From: Siphonodentalium dalli
Lineage: Eukaryota > Mollusca > Scaphopoda > Gadilida > Siphonodentaliidae
Direction: 5' to 3'
Assembly (NCBI GenBank): GCA_032622095.1
Contig: CP136066.1
Location: 56,200,609 to 56,264,608, forward strand
Length of the DNA stretch: 64,000 nucleotides
Part shown: positions 1-10,495 of the stretch, piece by piece
Layout: each line of letters begins with the position of its first letter
Position numbering within the stretch: the stretch's first letter is position 1
Made by a program: the position numbers and the translations under genes
The notes under the pieces: generated by a model
The model's database searches: none
What the model saw: only the letters and a program-made list of their open reading frames with translations
What the model was told of the DNA's origin: nothing

Positions 1-246
1 TCACCAACACAGAACGCTCTTTATGTTTATCATCATAATATAAACAAACACCAGAAAAGTAACTTTTTATGCTTTTGTTTACATAACAATGGTCAAACAT
101 TTGACAATAACGTACTGTTTATGCGATATTTCTTATTTGTATACGGACAAAGTTTGTCTACGTTTTGATGTTCTTTCTGTTTGTGGCGGTTTTTGACGGG
201 TGGAAATATTTTCACAGGATACCCACCGCGAAGGCCAACCGTACCT
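1..246. mobile_element. TTAA-flanked MITE, right-hand part (cut by window start)
   Basis: The end reads GGCCAACCGTACCT followed by TTAA (247-250). The stretch is collinear and highly similar to the right half of the complete element at 36,629-37,121, which has TIRs starting AGGYACGGGAGGCC and TTAA on both sides. The left half lies outside the window. No transposase is visible, so it is a non-autonomous DNA element; the TTAA target suggests piggyBac-type mobilisation, which is an inference from the target site only. Confidence 0.7.
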
Positions 247-250
247 TTAA

Positions 251-924
251 ATTTTGTTATTGTACAAATAAAAAATTAATCAATCAATCATATATAACAA
301 CTATCGATATAGGTATGGCATATATAACATTTTCTTTACGATATAGTTCATAACTAGAGTTATAATAGAGTTATCATATCAACAAAAAACGCGATAATTA
401 TTGTGGCCTATCTAAATCAACCAAACTTAGTTGGTACACAGTTATTCTCTTTCTGGTAGCACATCTGGTTCTAAGCATTTGGTTTTGGTAGCTTAGAATT
501 GTCATAAACGGCCACGCAGTTTTCCTCAGTACAAGACCTGAACGCTGAATACGCAAGGCCAAACAAATGAACATTCCGTGTTTTCAGCCACTGAAATTTT
601 CTTTTAAAAAGCCTCGTGAATACTATTTTGTTTTCTGGAATATGTTTTCCAGCTTAAAAAAAAAATATATATAAATAAATAGCCCCCCTTCTATATTTCA
701 AAATTTAGACCTAAGAACCTGAGAACACATATGTGATATTATAATTACCAAATCAGTAGAGTGCAATAAAATAAACACGTTGCTTGTTGATGGAGTTACA
801 AAACGTATGTATGTGTGTATCTGTATTTAGTATGTTTACTGTGTTATGCCTGTGTCCAAATTTATTGTGTAGCAGTCCGCCAGTTATGTGGGATTTAATA
901 AATTTCAATGATTGCTTTTGACAG
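251..924. other. AT-rich non-coding stretch (probable intron)
   Basis: No ORF, repeat or RNA signal is recognised apart from short A-runs near 655-680. It ends in a splice acceptor (TTTTGACAG at 916-924) in front of the GPCR exon, so it is most likely intronic. Confidence 0.4.
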
Positions 925-1051
925 GAGCGGAGTCCGGAGTATATGTGTGTTGATGCCTCTGCTTGGACTGACGTGGGTGCTTGGTGTATTCTCGGTTAAC
1001 GAGGACCTTGTTGTATTTCAGTATTTGTTTGCAATCTTCAACTCCTTGCAG
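925..1051 (+). CDS. Adhesion-type GPCR exon, TM6-TM7
   Basis: This 127 bp exon is bounded by an acceptor (TTTTGACAG, ends 924) and a strong donor (CAG|GTGAGT at 1052). In the open frame the exon reads (R)SGVRSICV, then LMPLLGLTWVLGVF, then LVVFQYLFAIFNSLQ. The P-L-L-G-L-T-W-x-x-G block and the F-x-Y-x-F-x-x-x-N-S-L-Q block are the family B2 (adhesion) GPCR signatures of TM6 and the start of TM7; Q followed by G at the next exon is the usual continuation. The exon begins on the third base of a codon and ends in phase 0. A membrane receptor of this family couples extracellular adhesion or autoproteolysis to G proteins. The N-terminal GAIN domain and TM1-TM5 are not in the window and should lie to the left. 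The exact subfamily cannot be named from about 42 residues. Confidence 0.82.
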
Positions 1052-1631
1052 GTGAGTTATTTTGACGATAGGTGTTATTTGGACGGTAGGTGTTACACTA
1101 TCAGTTATCTCCGGCAACATCGTGGTTACATGGAAATTTAATATATGCATGTTGATTTTGAACCCAGAGGCGAAGGTTATATCATAATGATTTAATCATA
1201 AGCCGTCAATCCACATAATATTGTAAAACCATTGGTTGTCACACATTTAGCTATTAAAGTTATTTCTTGATAACCTAAATTTATTGATTACATTCCCCAC
1301 TACATAAATGACAGCAGCGTCGAGTGACCAGGCCTATATATTCCATGTGCCTAAAAAAGTACATGGAAACTCTTCGATACTTCCTACGATTTAACATGAA
1401 ATTTCGGCGCCGCATCATAATTTCTGCGTGTATGACTGTATTGACGATAACCATACTAGATGCTAATATTCAGTGCACAAGTAATCAGACAAATAAACAA
1501 GATTGAACATTGAAAAGAAATGAACACTGAAATTAAAACAAACACGGGTTTCTGTCACTGCAGTCGAATATATCAATCCCATTTGCAGCTGCCAGGCGCG
1601 TGATAAGTTGCGAATAGCCATAAAAAACGCT

Positions 1632-1690
1632 GAATCGCCGGGGGGGGGGGGGGTAAATTTGCAGGAAGGTATGCCGGGGTGGGTGGGTGG
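1632..1690. repeat. G-tract element fragment
   Basis: A run of about 14 G follows TCGCC and leads into GGTAAATTTGCAGGAAGG, then GGGTGGGTGGG. The same order of motifs, in the opposite orientation, occurs at 3,005-3,140, so this is a dispersed family rather than random low complexity. Confidence 0.45.
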
Positions 1691-1822
1691 TCCGAGAGAC
1701 AAAAAACGCGTTTTTTACAACCTCATGTAAATGTTTTACTAAAGTCCTTTTGTGCACATATTTGACATTTCTAACAGTTTAAAACATATCATAACTGCAA
1801 AAACACCTTATCTATGTTACAG

Positions 1823-1936
1823 GTACCTTATATAGGCCTTAGTGGAGGTGACATTAAGCCGAAATGTTGCATATGGGACGGTGAGGTGAAAGACTTCCTT
1901 CCCGACACCTTTCAGAAGAAACTTCGAGAAATGTAA
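1823..1936 (+). CDS. Possible alternative terminal exon
   Basis: After an acceptor (ATGTTACAG, ends 1822) a 37-codon frame runs VPYIGLSGG...KCCIWDGEVKDFL...KKLREM to TAA at 1934-1936, and a canonical AATAAA follows at 1943-1948. It opens in phase 0, so it could follow the phase-0 exon ending at 1051; such a transcript would end inside TM7 and lack the canonical GxF...H segment. No family is recognised in the peptide. It may instead be chance: a short frame with an acceptor-like site and a poly(A) signal is not rare in AT-rich DNA. Confidence 0.25.
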   Translation, partial: VPYIGLSGGDIKPKCCIWDGEVKDFLPDTFQKKLREM

Positions 1937-1948
1937 AACTGAAATAAA

Positions 1949-3000
1949 TAAACTTGTCCTCATGTAACTAAGACTTTTAAGCCAAGATCATTGTGTGCAT
2001 GGAAAAAGAGCGAGCAGCTGTCTCAAACATTAATGTGACTATGAATGGCTAGAAAATAATGCTCATCGGTGCATCAATTAATTATTTGCATGTCTACCAA
2101 CTCAGGTGATCTGTTGATCTCAAAACACTTAAAAGTATCCAAGTCTGGCATGGTGACTGCTTGTCATCTAGTATAAGAGAAGATGCTCCAATAGACTAAA
2201 CACAAGTTGTATGGAATAATGCTAGATAATGTTCTGGTTGATAGACTAATCAGGAAATAGTTAGAAATGATGGAATTGTGTGTATCCTGCACAATTACCT
2301 AGGTTTGCGGATATCAGCAATTTGTAAAATAATATTTCCAATTGCAGCCTGGGGCAAATATCCTCTCTAGATATGTATTTATTTTCTAAATATGTCAACT
2401 CTAGTTCAATTGAAGCTTAACAACTGATATGTCATGGATATGTCTACATAATGTCAACAATGACTTGAAAGTCAAGATTGAGTTAACTGTCCTGAGATGT
2501 TATGAGCTAAAAATGTGTTAGAACCAAATAGCCAAAACACATGTTCAATTCATGTAATAGCTTGCAGGGGAAAATGCTATCTCACTGGTTATTCAAGGGA
2601 TAAGCTGGGATATGTATCATTTGTTTTTGTAAAATTGGATGCATTTTCCTTATAATAGTGTTTTATGTGCACCTATCAGCTTCTGTTGGGTTACTGTATT
2701 TGTCCACTATATGGATGCATTAGAATTTCCATTTAGCAGTATGGTATTTGACCACCCATGATACTCTCATCACACACTGACACGGAAACTCCATTGCATG
2801 TACATGTACATGTATGTTGTAGATAATTGCCTATCAGACAGGATTTGAAAAAAAATCTTCATATTGACCTATATTAACCTTTTTATATCAATTAAAACAG
2901 CTTCTGACAGGTTAAACTGTCATTTGAACAAAATGAGATAGTTTCCCAATCATATGAGTGATATCAGTAAGGATTTTATGCGGTTTTAGACCCAAATTAG
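1949..3000. other. Non-coding stretch
   Basis: AT-rich with no convincing ORF. Only a short ACATGTACATGTAC microsatellite-like run near 2,798-2,815 stands out. Probably intronic or intergenic. Confidence 0.4.
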
Positions 3001-3004
3001 TGAA

Positions 3005-3140
3005 ATTTGGGGGGGGGGGGGGTTTAAAAAAATTGGGAGTTTTTTTTTGCAGGTTTGGGGGTGGTGGGTACCCGAAAATGCAAGATGCAAAAAAAACGGC
3101 ATACAATCCTGCAAATGTTTTACTACCCCCCCCTGGAATC
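3005..3140. repeat. G-tract element with GGGTACCC motif
   Basis: A 13 nt G-run opens the block, the middle holds GGTGGGTACCCGAAAATG, and a C-run closes it (TACTACCCCCCCCTGG). The TTTGCAGGA and G-run arrangement read on the minus strand matches 1,632-1,690. Ends rich in G and C with an internal GGTACC are shared by several islands in the window. Confidence 0.45.
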
Positions 3141-3303
3141 GCCGACGCGATTTAATCACTCGACGAGCACCAGTTTTGAGTGACAGGTGTCTCTTTCAAC
3201 TTAACGTGTCTTTTTTTGTCGGAAATAGTCTGAATGTTATACGCTCGTTATACTTCCAACTTCTACTTTTTGGTGGTTCTCCTGTGAAATGACGGATTAA
3301 ATT

Positions 3304-3459
3304 ATAAGAAATAACTCTTGTTTCGATTAAGGTTACGAGTTATAACCGAAAAGTTTGAAGATAAGGTTTCTATAACTGCGCTACGCGCGTTATAGTATTT
3401 ATCTTCAAACTTTCCGGTTATAGCTCATAACCTTAATCGAAACAACAGTTATTTCTTAT
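3304..3459. repeat. Long hairpin (palindromic MITE-like)
   Basis: Two arms of about 60 bp (left AAGAAATAACT...TTTGAAGATAA, right its reverse complement ending AGTTATTTCTTAT) surround an inner small palindrome CTATAACTGCG...CGCGTTATAG. The arms pair almost fully. No coding capacity. A short snap-back DNA element is the likely explanation. Confidence 0.65.
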
Positions 3460-3547
3460 TTATATCGTGTTTCTAGCCGCATGTTATCCATTCGGTTTCC
3501 GTTGTACCATTGCATCACAAACGTACGTGTCATCCATCAAGTGATTA

Positions 3548-3950
3548 GAGACCTTTCGCAAAATCAATATTATGATTGCGGATAGGATATATTGTCCTAG
3601 TAAGGTGGATACTATCACAACTTACTTACGATGTTTAATTGTGAGACGACATTTGCCCCACTATATTAAATTACACATATATTTGATGGAAAAAGTAATG
3701 TGTGTCTCTTTCATATCCCATGTTCTTATCCGTGCATGTGTTGTTCAGCACACGGATACACACGTTAATGTTAGAGCGTCCCCAACCAGAACCGGTGGCA
3801 CATCCTTGAAACATTTGCACATAATTAAACTGCGTGGGGTATATTTCGACTCACATAAGAACCCCCGTGCGTAAATATCGAATTGTTGGTCGTATACTGG
3901 CAGGATATTGTCCATATCCGTAATCGTAATCGTGATTTGCGAAAGGTCTC
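3548..3950. mobile_element. TA-flanked MITE, 403 bp
   Basis: The ends are inverted repeats: GAGACCTTTCGCAAAATCA on the left and its reverse complement (TGATTTGCGAAAGGTCTC) on the right, with similarity reaching about 45 bp inwards. TA dinucleotides flank both ends (3546-3547 and 3951-3952), as for Tc1/mariner-type insertion. The 100-codon frame inside it is incidental. Confidence 0.7.
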
Positions 3951-4020
3951 TATTATTAACACTACACTTCAGTATATATTAACAGTCGGCGATATTGAGG
4001 TTTTGAGATCGTCTGATATA

Positions 4021-4273
4021 CACAGAACGACACGATGTGTAAATGGGTGTTGATACGGCACGAGTGCTGTCACGGAAGATAAAACGAGAGGCGCTTGCGC
4101 CTCGAGTTATATCCTTCCGCCACAGCACGAGTGCCGTATCGACAAACCCATTTACATATCGTGTCGTTCTGTGTTTATTACACGCTTCGTGTCCTAGAAT
4201 CCGTGCATTAAAAATACAGGATTAGAAGGTTTATTTAGGCACATAGAGGGCGTGTTTTGTCATGTGTGATGAT
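4021..4273 (-). mobile_element. Hairpin element, family P, copy 1
   Basis: A near-perfect palindrome (4021-4173) with arms CACAGAACGACACGATG.../its complement centres on GAGGCGCTTGCGCCTC. A non-palindromic flank to about 4273 is also shared, in opposite orientation, with 37,427-37,690 (for example TCTAGGAC...TGTGTAATAAACACAG). So palindrome plus flank form one dispersed family. Confidence 0.65.
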
Positions 4274-4429
4274 GCTTTTATTTTATAGTTCCGGTTTCAT
4301 AGTTGAGGCGAACGTCATGTACGTCTTTTCACGTCAACGAGATGCGTATGGAACGTACTTTCCATACGTATTTGTAAATATGGAACAGCAGTAACACTGT
4401 ACTTCTGGTAACAAGGGTGTAATACAAGA

Positions 4430-4466
4430 TAGAGAGATAGAGAGAGAGAGAAAGAGAGGGAGAACC

Positions 4467-4505
<39 letters not shown>
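4430..4505. repeat. (GA)n microsatellite
   Basis: About 75 bp of imperfect AG repeats with interruptions (AAAGAGAGGGAGAACC). It produces the spurious Ser-Leu frames on the minus strand. Confidence 0.95.
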
Positions 4506-4507
<2 letters not shown>

Positions 4508-4590
4508 ATTTATTTTCGTGACATGTGTATGCATATTCAAAGACGGAGAGATCATTTATTTTCGTGACATGTGTATGCATATTCAAATAC
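4501..4590. repeat. 46 bp direct tandem duplication
   Basis: GAGATCATTTATTTTCGTG...GCATATTCAAA occurs twice with a 46 bp period right at the end of the GA microsatellite; the two units are nearly identical. Confidence 0.9.
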
Positions 4591-4788
4591 ACAATAATGG
4601 GAAAAAATACAAAAAACACCCGGTCAATGAGGCCCATATGTCACGCTTAATATCAATCAGTTTGCATACATGTAAGGAATATTTTGCGTATCAATTCCTG
4701 CAAAATACGGTATAGTTGAAAGAAAATTAAACTTTCATTCTAATTCATTGCATATATGTATTAACCACTGATATAATCGATAGCTTTT

Positions 4789-5073
4789 CTATTTATATAG
4801 ATAATTCTTTCTTTTGCCGAAAGCGTCGGAGAGATACTTAGATAATTGTCGTGGATAAGATATTATTTCTGCTAATGCATCATCAAATTTTCCTTCCCAC
4901 ACCAATTCCGAGATTATTTTGGGTACAGATTTTAATAATAATACCCCAAGGTCATGATAATGAGGGCAACGCAAAAGAAAGTGAGTTTCATCTTCAACCT
5001 CGTTCAAGTTGCATATGACGCAAATACGTTCATGAAGTTTCTCATTCTTGAAACGTCCAGTCAGTTTCGACCC
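4789..5073 (-). pseudogene. LINE ORF2 C-terminal relic, 3' part
   Basis: On the minus strand the frame reads TGRFKNEKLHERICVICN, then VEDETHFLLRCPHY: a C-x-x-C...H-x(4)-C knuckle typical of the C-terminus of non-LTR reverse transcriptase proteins. It continues the peptide encoded at 5,474-5,605, from which it is separated by a TTAA-flanked insertion. A 4 bp duplication (5058-5065, ACTGACTG on the coding strand) shifts the frame between VET and GRF. The relic is not functional. Confidence 0.75.
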
Positions 5074-5077
5074 TTAA

Positions 5078-5469
5078 CCCTTTACCCAACAAACCGGCCA
5101 AAACCGGCCAAATAAAGCTTCAACAGCCTAAAATATCTTCGGTCTGTCTCAATAGAACCATACAAATATGGATATCATTGGAACCGGCTCCTTGACCACA
5201 TTGTGATAGTTACAGTTATACCCTGTGCCAATGCATTCTCTTATATATGCGAGTCGACCATAGGTCGCCTCGCATATATGAGAGAATGCATTGGCCTAAA
5301 CAAAATCTTTTTTTAACACATTTTACCATTTTTTCTTACATTCTTTAACAATTTTATAATTTTTAATGTGTTAAGCCAATGCATTCTCTTATATATGCGA
5401 GGCGACCTATGGTCGACTCGCATATATAAGAGAATGCATTGGCACAGGGCCGTTCTGTTGGGTAAAGGG
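5078..5469. mobile_element. TTAA-flanked (piggyBac-type) MITE inserted in a LINE
   Basis: The TIRs are CCCTTTACCCAACAAACCGG on the left and the complement of CCGTTCTGTTGGGTAAAGGG on the right, with TTAA at 5074-5077 and 5470-5473. Removing the element and one TTAA joins the LINE peptide AILPL to RVET. Inside are two copies of a 68 bp palindrome (5228-5295 and 5376-5443, GCCAATGCATTCTCTTATAT at each end) separated by an AT-rich spacer. A related piece lies at 50,298-50,515. No ORF, so non-autonomous. Confidence 0.82.
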
Positions 5470-5473
5470 TTAA

Positions 5474-5640
5474 AGGGAGAATGGCACATCGCAGTTGTTC
5501 CAAAATGGAACGATGTGATTTGTGTAAAAGCATAGCTACATATTTCTCAGTTGCATAAGTCATTTTAAATTGTTTGTATGTGCGTAATTTCGGGACATAA
5601 TTTTAATTTTGTAGCCAGGTTTCTTCTTGTTCTAGTGAGA
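5474..5640 (-). pseudogene. LINE ORF2 C-terminal relic, 5' part
   Basis: The minus-strand frame gives VPKLRTYKQFKMTYATEKYV, then HKSHRSILEQLRCAILPL. This is the KLRTY-FK...KSHRS...LRxGILPL segment found just before the zinc knuckle in one group of animal LINEs. An in-frame TAA sits upstream of VPK. The downstream half of the protein is at 4,789-5,073 beyond the inserted MITE. Confidence 0.7.
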
Positions 5641-6240
5641 GTCTGTGTTGAAAAACATTCAAACAACATGTTTGTAGATATTCAAAATTCTGTGTCATGT
5701 TTACATTGGAACTAATTTTGGATAGTATTGACAAGACTTAGTGCGATCGTTGTTTTCTCGTTATTGCGTTTTCATTCGAGAACCAGTTTTATCGGCGAGT
5801 AGAACGACACATATATGTCGCCGTACGGTTCACGAGTGGAACGGCATATATGTCGTTTCGGGAGGTGCCATATTTATGTAGACATTACTTCAATTAATCA
5901 TCCGATTTATAAATGAATTGTATGGGATATATTTTGATTAATATAATGTCCCAATGTATAAGTGCAAAACTATTATTATAGCACATGTAAACAGAAAATA
6001 CACATCAATTAAAAAAAATTATGGACCCTTTTGACCCGAATTTGTTAATAATTATTGCTATGACGTTGACTTTAAACTCACGCATGATGTCATGTGTATG
6101 ACGTTATAAATACTCTCCAAATGGTTAATTTGATAACAGGCAGAGTTCGGAAAAGGGACGTTGAACTCATAACGTTAGAAAGTTCAAGAGATAATGTTGA
6201 GTCAATTTATCTTAATTAATTTTGTTTTGTACTTTTTCAG
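5641..6240. other. Non-coding stretch with a small palindrome cluster
   Basis: Near 5,805-5,860 lie CGACACATATATGTCG and a related GGCATATATGTCGTTTC, which are short snap-back motifs. Otherwise there is nothing recognisable. It ends in a polypyrimidine tract and acceptor (TACTTTTTCAG, ends 6240). Confidence 0.35.
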
Positions 6241-6277
6241 GGACTATTTTGTGTTCTACACTATCTTGAATTCTCAC
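6241..6277 (+). CDS. Candidate GPCR exon, end of TM7
   Basis: Following a good acceptor (TTTGTACTTTTTCAG), the phase-0 frame reads GLFCVLHYLEFS and meets a donor (CAC|GTGAGT). Adhesion GPCRs continue SLQ with GxFIFxxHC, so G, F and H fall in the right places after the phase-0 exon ending at 1051. The 37 bp length leaves one base over, which does not fit the phase of the next candidate exon at 7,651 unless another site is used; reading through, the frame stays open to TAA at 6348-6350, so this could also be a last exon. Confidence 0.38.
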
Positions 6278-7650
6278 GTGAGTATATGAAAATGGATGTG
6301 TCAGAAAGCTTTATGTCGGGTCGCTCTCCGACTTCTCAAGGGACTGCTTAACTATGGTTCAGGATATAAAGTAGATTCGTTTGTGTAGCATCAGGATACA
6401 TAACGTGTACTTATAGAGCTGTTTAATTATAAACTGGTCAGTTGTTCATATTGCATTTCGTTCTCCGATAGTTAAATCCGATGAAGAAAGATGGGATCTC
6501 CGTCCGCTGTTGTATGATATAATTGACGCATATCTGTTCGTTTTTATTGCTGAACACATTCTGACCACGAGTCCAATGTCCATTTGATTTCACAGAATAT
6601 CACGTCATACGATAAATGTTGGGACATTAACATAAAACAATACAGTAATAACCCATGTACGTGACTAATATAAACAAATTAAAACGGCATCAATTGGTAT
6701 GAAATATTGGAGTCGTAATTTACTCGCAAACCTTTGATTGTAAACACAGTCACATGTGCACGTCTATACGTATGCCCATAACGGCGGTCGTGAATTGCTA
6801 ATAGTTCAAAGACATGCGTGCTAACACGAGCAATTTCTGCAATAGCCTGCGCGATTTGAGCTCGGCAAATAGCATTGTATTAAGAATGAAAGGTGTAGTG
6901 ATTAAATGAAGTATCCGTGTTGGTAACGATAACGCGAAGTGACCTGAAACGATAAAGTTCGTGACAGAAAATCATCCCTAAACACATGCCTCACTATCAA
7001 AAAGAGTCGCCGGCCCAGGCATCAAATGTTCGTTGCACAAGCATGCATTGGCAACAACTGTACAACATCCAATAGTAGTTTGTGGTTGTCAAAAGGATGG
7101 CTACCGTAAAATAAAAGTACTAAATAAATATCACCACCGAAACGTGGGGTAGGTTCAGTGGATATGCAACATGCCATATAGATACACGTTTCTAATGGCT
7201 CTTATTCTAACTATGTTTTCGATACGCCACACATTGTGACTACATAACCAAACCGTTTACTCTTAGACAATATGATTCCGTATTGCTCCAATGTACTTAA
7301 TAAATTGCAAAATAATTCCATGTTCAGTAAGTTAACATTGATATGCACTCCCACTTGAAGCTAACCGTGCTTCCGGTGGTAGATACCTGTATAAATGGGA
7401 AAACGACGGCTATTAAATGGATAAGAAGGGTACATTTGTATGTAGGAGTAGGCGAAACTATATTCACATTAGATCGGAAGCTCTCACACAACCGCGTAAC
7501 TACCATGCTCAAACGTAAACCATTGATGTACTTGTTGCTTTGAATCACTTAAAGGCAATGCGATATATTCCTTTTGTAGCGTGTCAAGTCTTTATGAAAA
7601 TGTTATGATGTTAGTAATGTTGAGGTTTGTTTGCAACATGTGCGTTTCAG
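6278..7650. other. Non-coding stretch (probable intron)
   Basis: No repeat family, RNA gene or convincing ORF is recognised. It lies between two candidate exons of the receptor gene. Confidence 0.35.
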
Positions 7651-7728
7651 GTTAAAGTCGCATTCATCGCATGGAAAAGAAGCCGAGGGATAAAGCAGGG
7701 GAAATACACCGTTTCCAGTTTTATACCA
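7651..7728 (+). CDS. Candidate GPCR C-tail exon
   Basis: A 78 bp open exon between acceptor GCGTTTCAG and donor CCA|GTAAGT reads VKVAFIAWKRSRGIKQGKY, then TVSSFIP. The basic V-x-x-A-F-x-x-W-K-R block resembles the juxtamembrane intracellular tail after TM7 of adhesion GPCRs. Its length is a multiple of three (phase 0 in and out), but the previous candidate exon ends in phase 1; an alternative acceptor 7 bp further (AAAG, next base 7658) would restore a frame (LAFIAWKRSRG). Linkage to the receptor is inferred. Confidence 0.35.
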
Positions 7729-8440
7729 GTAAGTTTTCTTTTCAGCACATTATCTGCTTATAATAATTTTTTTTTAGGTAGATTATCCGCTTAGAATCGC
7801 CTCATTTTGAGTCGATAATTTGCTGAAATTACATGTGGACAATGACACAAATTAGCCAACTCACGACTGTTCAGGTGTACGCTCTTTAACATGTGTTTTC
7901 ACTGTGGCCCACGCCATAAAGCGAAATAATGGGTAAGAGTCCATTTGCATATTTCGGAATCAAATAATCACATTATGTACCTATTTCACATTATAAGTCG
8001 ATTATGTGCGTATTTTTACGAGGATATGTTGTTGCGATTTTCTTCAAGGAAACAATCATATACCCCTTTATACAAAAAAACCCACAAAAACAAGAAAAAC
8101 GAACAAAAGCTCGACTGTACAACAGTGTAGAGCTTGAACTGCCTGTAGACCCCACTCCCACAATATGCGGATTTTTGGCGGTTACGATATCTTTGTAGAA
8201 CTATGTCAGTCCTTCAATTTGCCGGTTGTTTGCCATTTGGTTATGGGGGCTTTATAGAGTTATCGGTCTTTGAATCCAAGATGGCTGCCAACATTGAATA
8301 TCTGACCAGGTAAATTTCAATTCGCAATTACTCAGGAAGTTTATGAGGTATGACGTAGTGCGATATGTCAATCTATTGACAATTCAGTAATCCTTATTTA
8401 TATGTATGAATAAATGTCAAATATTAAAAATGGGCGACAA
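7729..8440. other. Non-coding stretch
   Basis: Nothing recognisable beyond one CAAGATGGCTGCC motif at 8,278-8,290, related to the spaced series described for 8,441-9,495. Confidence 0.35.
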
Positions 8441-9495
8441 AATGGCCACCGGAATTGGAAAATATGACGCTTTTCACTAATTTCTTCTATATTGGTTTCT
8501 GCTGTTTGAAACTGGTTGAGAATTGTAACTTTATTTTGTATTTGTTATATTCACTGATCATTGGGGCAATACATTAAGAAATTCTTTGGGTCTTAGTCCC
8601 TTCCGATCCCTAACAAATTTGATTTTACAGAACACGGTATGAAATTTTCACAAAAGAAATCACAATTGGGATTCTATTCACATTTCAACAACGAATGAGC
8701 AGGACTGTGTAATGTAAGTGAGGCATTTCATTACCCGTGAATATTCCAAGTCACTGGAAACAAAATTCTTACTTCCGCTCAAAATAACCGCCAAAATGGC
8801 CGCCAAAATATGGAACATTGTAAATATTGCCCCACCGTGCCCTACAATCGCTTATAAGCTGTGGATGATGTATTCTGCCTTATATCCATTGAAAACTAAC
8901 ATGTCTCACAGTCTGATTCACCTAGGTATATATGTTTTTAGTATTGTAACCACTGACATTACCAGAAATATTGGATTTTACTCTCACAAACTTGACATAA
9001 ATATCGGCAAACAATTACCTTTTAGGTTTGGAGCATTTTTTTGAAAGTAAACTGTAACTAAGTTGGTATGAAAGGTGTTTATTGTTTTGTTTATTGTAAA
9101 TTTGTCATACGAAGGTGTGCATAGACGAAATTACTCAAGATGGCTTCCAAAATGGCAACCAACTAGGGTAAAAACAGTATTATCTGCTGTTCCGAAAAGT
9201 TGGCAAATTTTGACTCACTTGGTTATTATGCATGTTAGGCAATCAAATTACCACTAAATATTATATCTGGTTATCCCAGTTCTTTATGGGGCATGACAGA
9301 TTCATTTTAATGTTGAAGTATGGGATTTTGTCGAAAACCTCTTTTGTGATTCTGGCCAGAAGTTTTAAAGGAGATAGGCAGAACTGCTTGTGAAATGGAA
9401 CTGAGATGAACCATACTATGTGGCTATTCTGGCTCAACAGGATAAACACAATTGATCAACTTGATACAATATGAAGGTCAAGATGGCAGCCAGGA
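8441..9495. repeat. Degenerate series of ATGGCNGCC motifs about 345 bp apart
   Basis: AAAATGGCCACC (8,443), AAAATGGCCGCC (8,795), AAGATGGCTTCCAAAATGGC (9,138) and CAAGATGGCAGCC (9,478) recur at roughly 340-355 bp spacing, with weak similarity between them. They may be the last recognisable core of an old tandem repeat. Confidence 0.3.
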
Positions 9496-9499
9496 GTTA

Positions 9500-9765
9500 C
9501 TGCGTGGTCATATGCTGGGGTGAATATGTATACATGGAGTTAGTTTATGGTCATAAATGATGTGAATAGATATGCAATGAGTGACTGAACATATGGTCAT
9601 GATTGGGGTGTCCATTGTGAGATGTATATGTACACCAGTAGTGGATGTATGGTCATGTGTGAGGTGAATATGATTACATGGAGTGACTGTATGGTTATAT
9701 GTGGATGTATGGGTATACACGATGTTGCTGTATGGACAATGGTGTGGTACATGGTCATATCTGTG
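9500..9765. repeat. Degenerate minisatellite
   Basis: Variants of GTATGGTCATGTGTGAGG, GTGAATATG and ACATGGAGT recur about every 25-45 bp. The array ends just before the family A element. Confidence 0.55.
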
Positions 9766-9778
9766 TTTTTATATATAT

Positions 9779-10407
9779 ACTAGCAGGTGGACCCAACTTC
9801 GTCCGGGCTGTTTCCCCTCTGCTTTTCGGCGAATTGTGCGATTTGACCTTGAATTGTCCATTTTGAAGGTCAAGGTCAGGTGGGGTCACGATTTGACCCG
9901 TCCAAAACACTGCCCGGACAAAAGTACCCGACAAAAATACCCGTCGAAATCCATCCGGTTTTACCCGATTTGACCTCGAATTGATCATTTTGAAGGTCAA
10001 GGTCAGGTCGGTGTAACGATTTGACCCGTCGAATCCAAAACACTCAGTGGACAAAAGTAACCCTACGTATCAAATTTCGTCGAAATCCCATCAAAATTCG
10101 CGATTTGACATTGAATTGACCCGATTTCAAGGTCAAGGTCACGTCGCACGGGCAAACGAATAGGCTTACTACACTCCCCATACGAAAGTATCCCTAGACA
10201 TTAATTTTCATCGAAATCCCGCGATACTCGGGCGTTTGACCTTGAAATTACCAGATTTCAAGGTCACGTCGCACGGGCAAATTAATAGGCCCATGCCACT
10301 CCCCGGCCGAAAGTACCCCCACATTTCCAAGTTTCATCGAAATCGGCTCGGCCGTTCTCGAGTCCATCGCGAACACACACACACACCCTCACACACACAC
10401 ACACACC

Positions 10408-10446
<39 letters not shown>

Positions 10447-10495
10447 CCTCACATACACACACACACACACAGACATATTTCCCAAGATATATAAT
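9779..10495 (+). mobile_element. Family A short interspersed element, most complete copy
   Basis: The head is ACTAGCAGGTGGACCC...GTCCGGGCTG with a small stem (CCC-AC and GTCCGGG). The body is made of repeated modules ending in AAGGTCAAGGTCA or in GGGTCACGATTTGACCC. The 3' part reads AAGTTTCATCGAAATCGGC, then TCGAGTCCATCGCGAACAC, a (CA)n/(CT)n microsatellite (10,371-10,470) and an AAGATATATAATAG end. There is no ORF. The class is unresolved: the microsatellite end recalls mini-me/pearl/HINE-type elements, while the shared tail across families suggests LINE-driven copying. Confidence 0.7.

Noticed and set aside
3572-3874. 100-codon frame
   Set aside because: Lies wholly inside a TA-flanked MITE.
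4315-4555. Ser/Leu-rich minus-strand frames
   Set aside because: Direct translation of the (GA)n microsatellite and the adjoining 46 bp duplication; no protein family.
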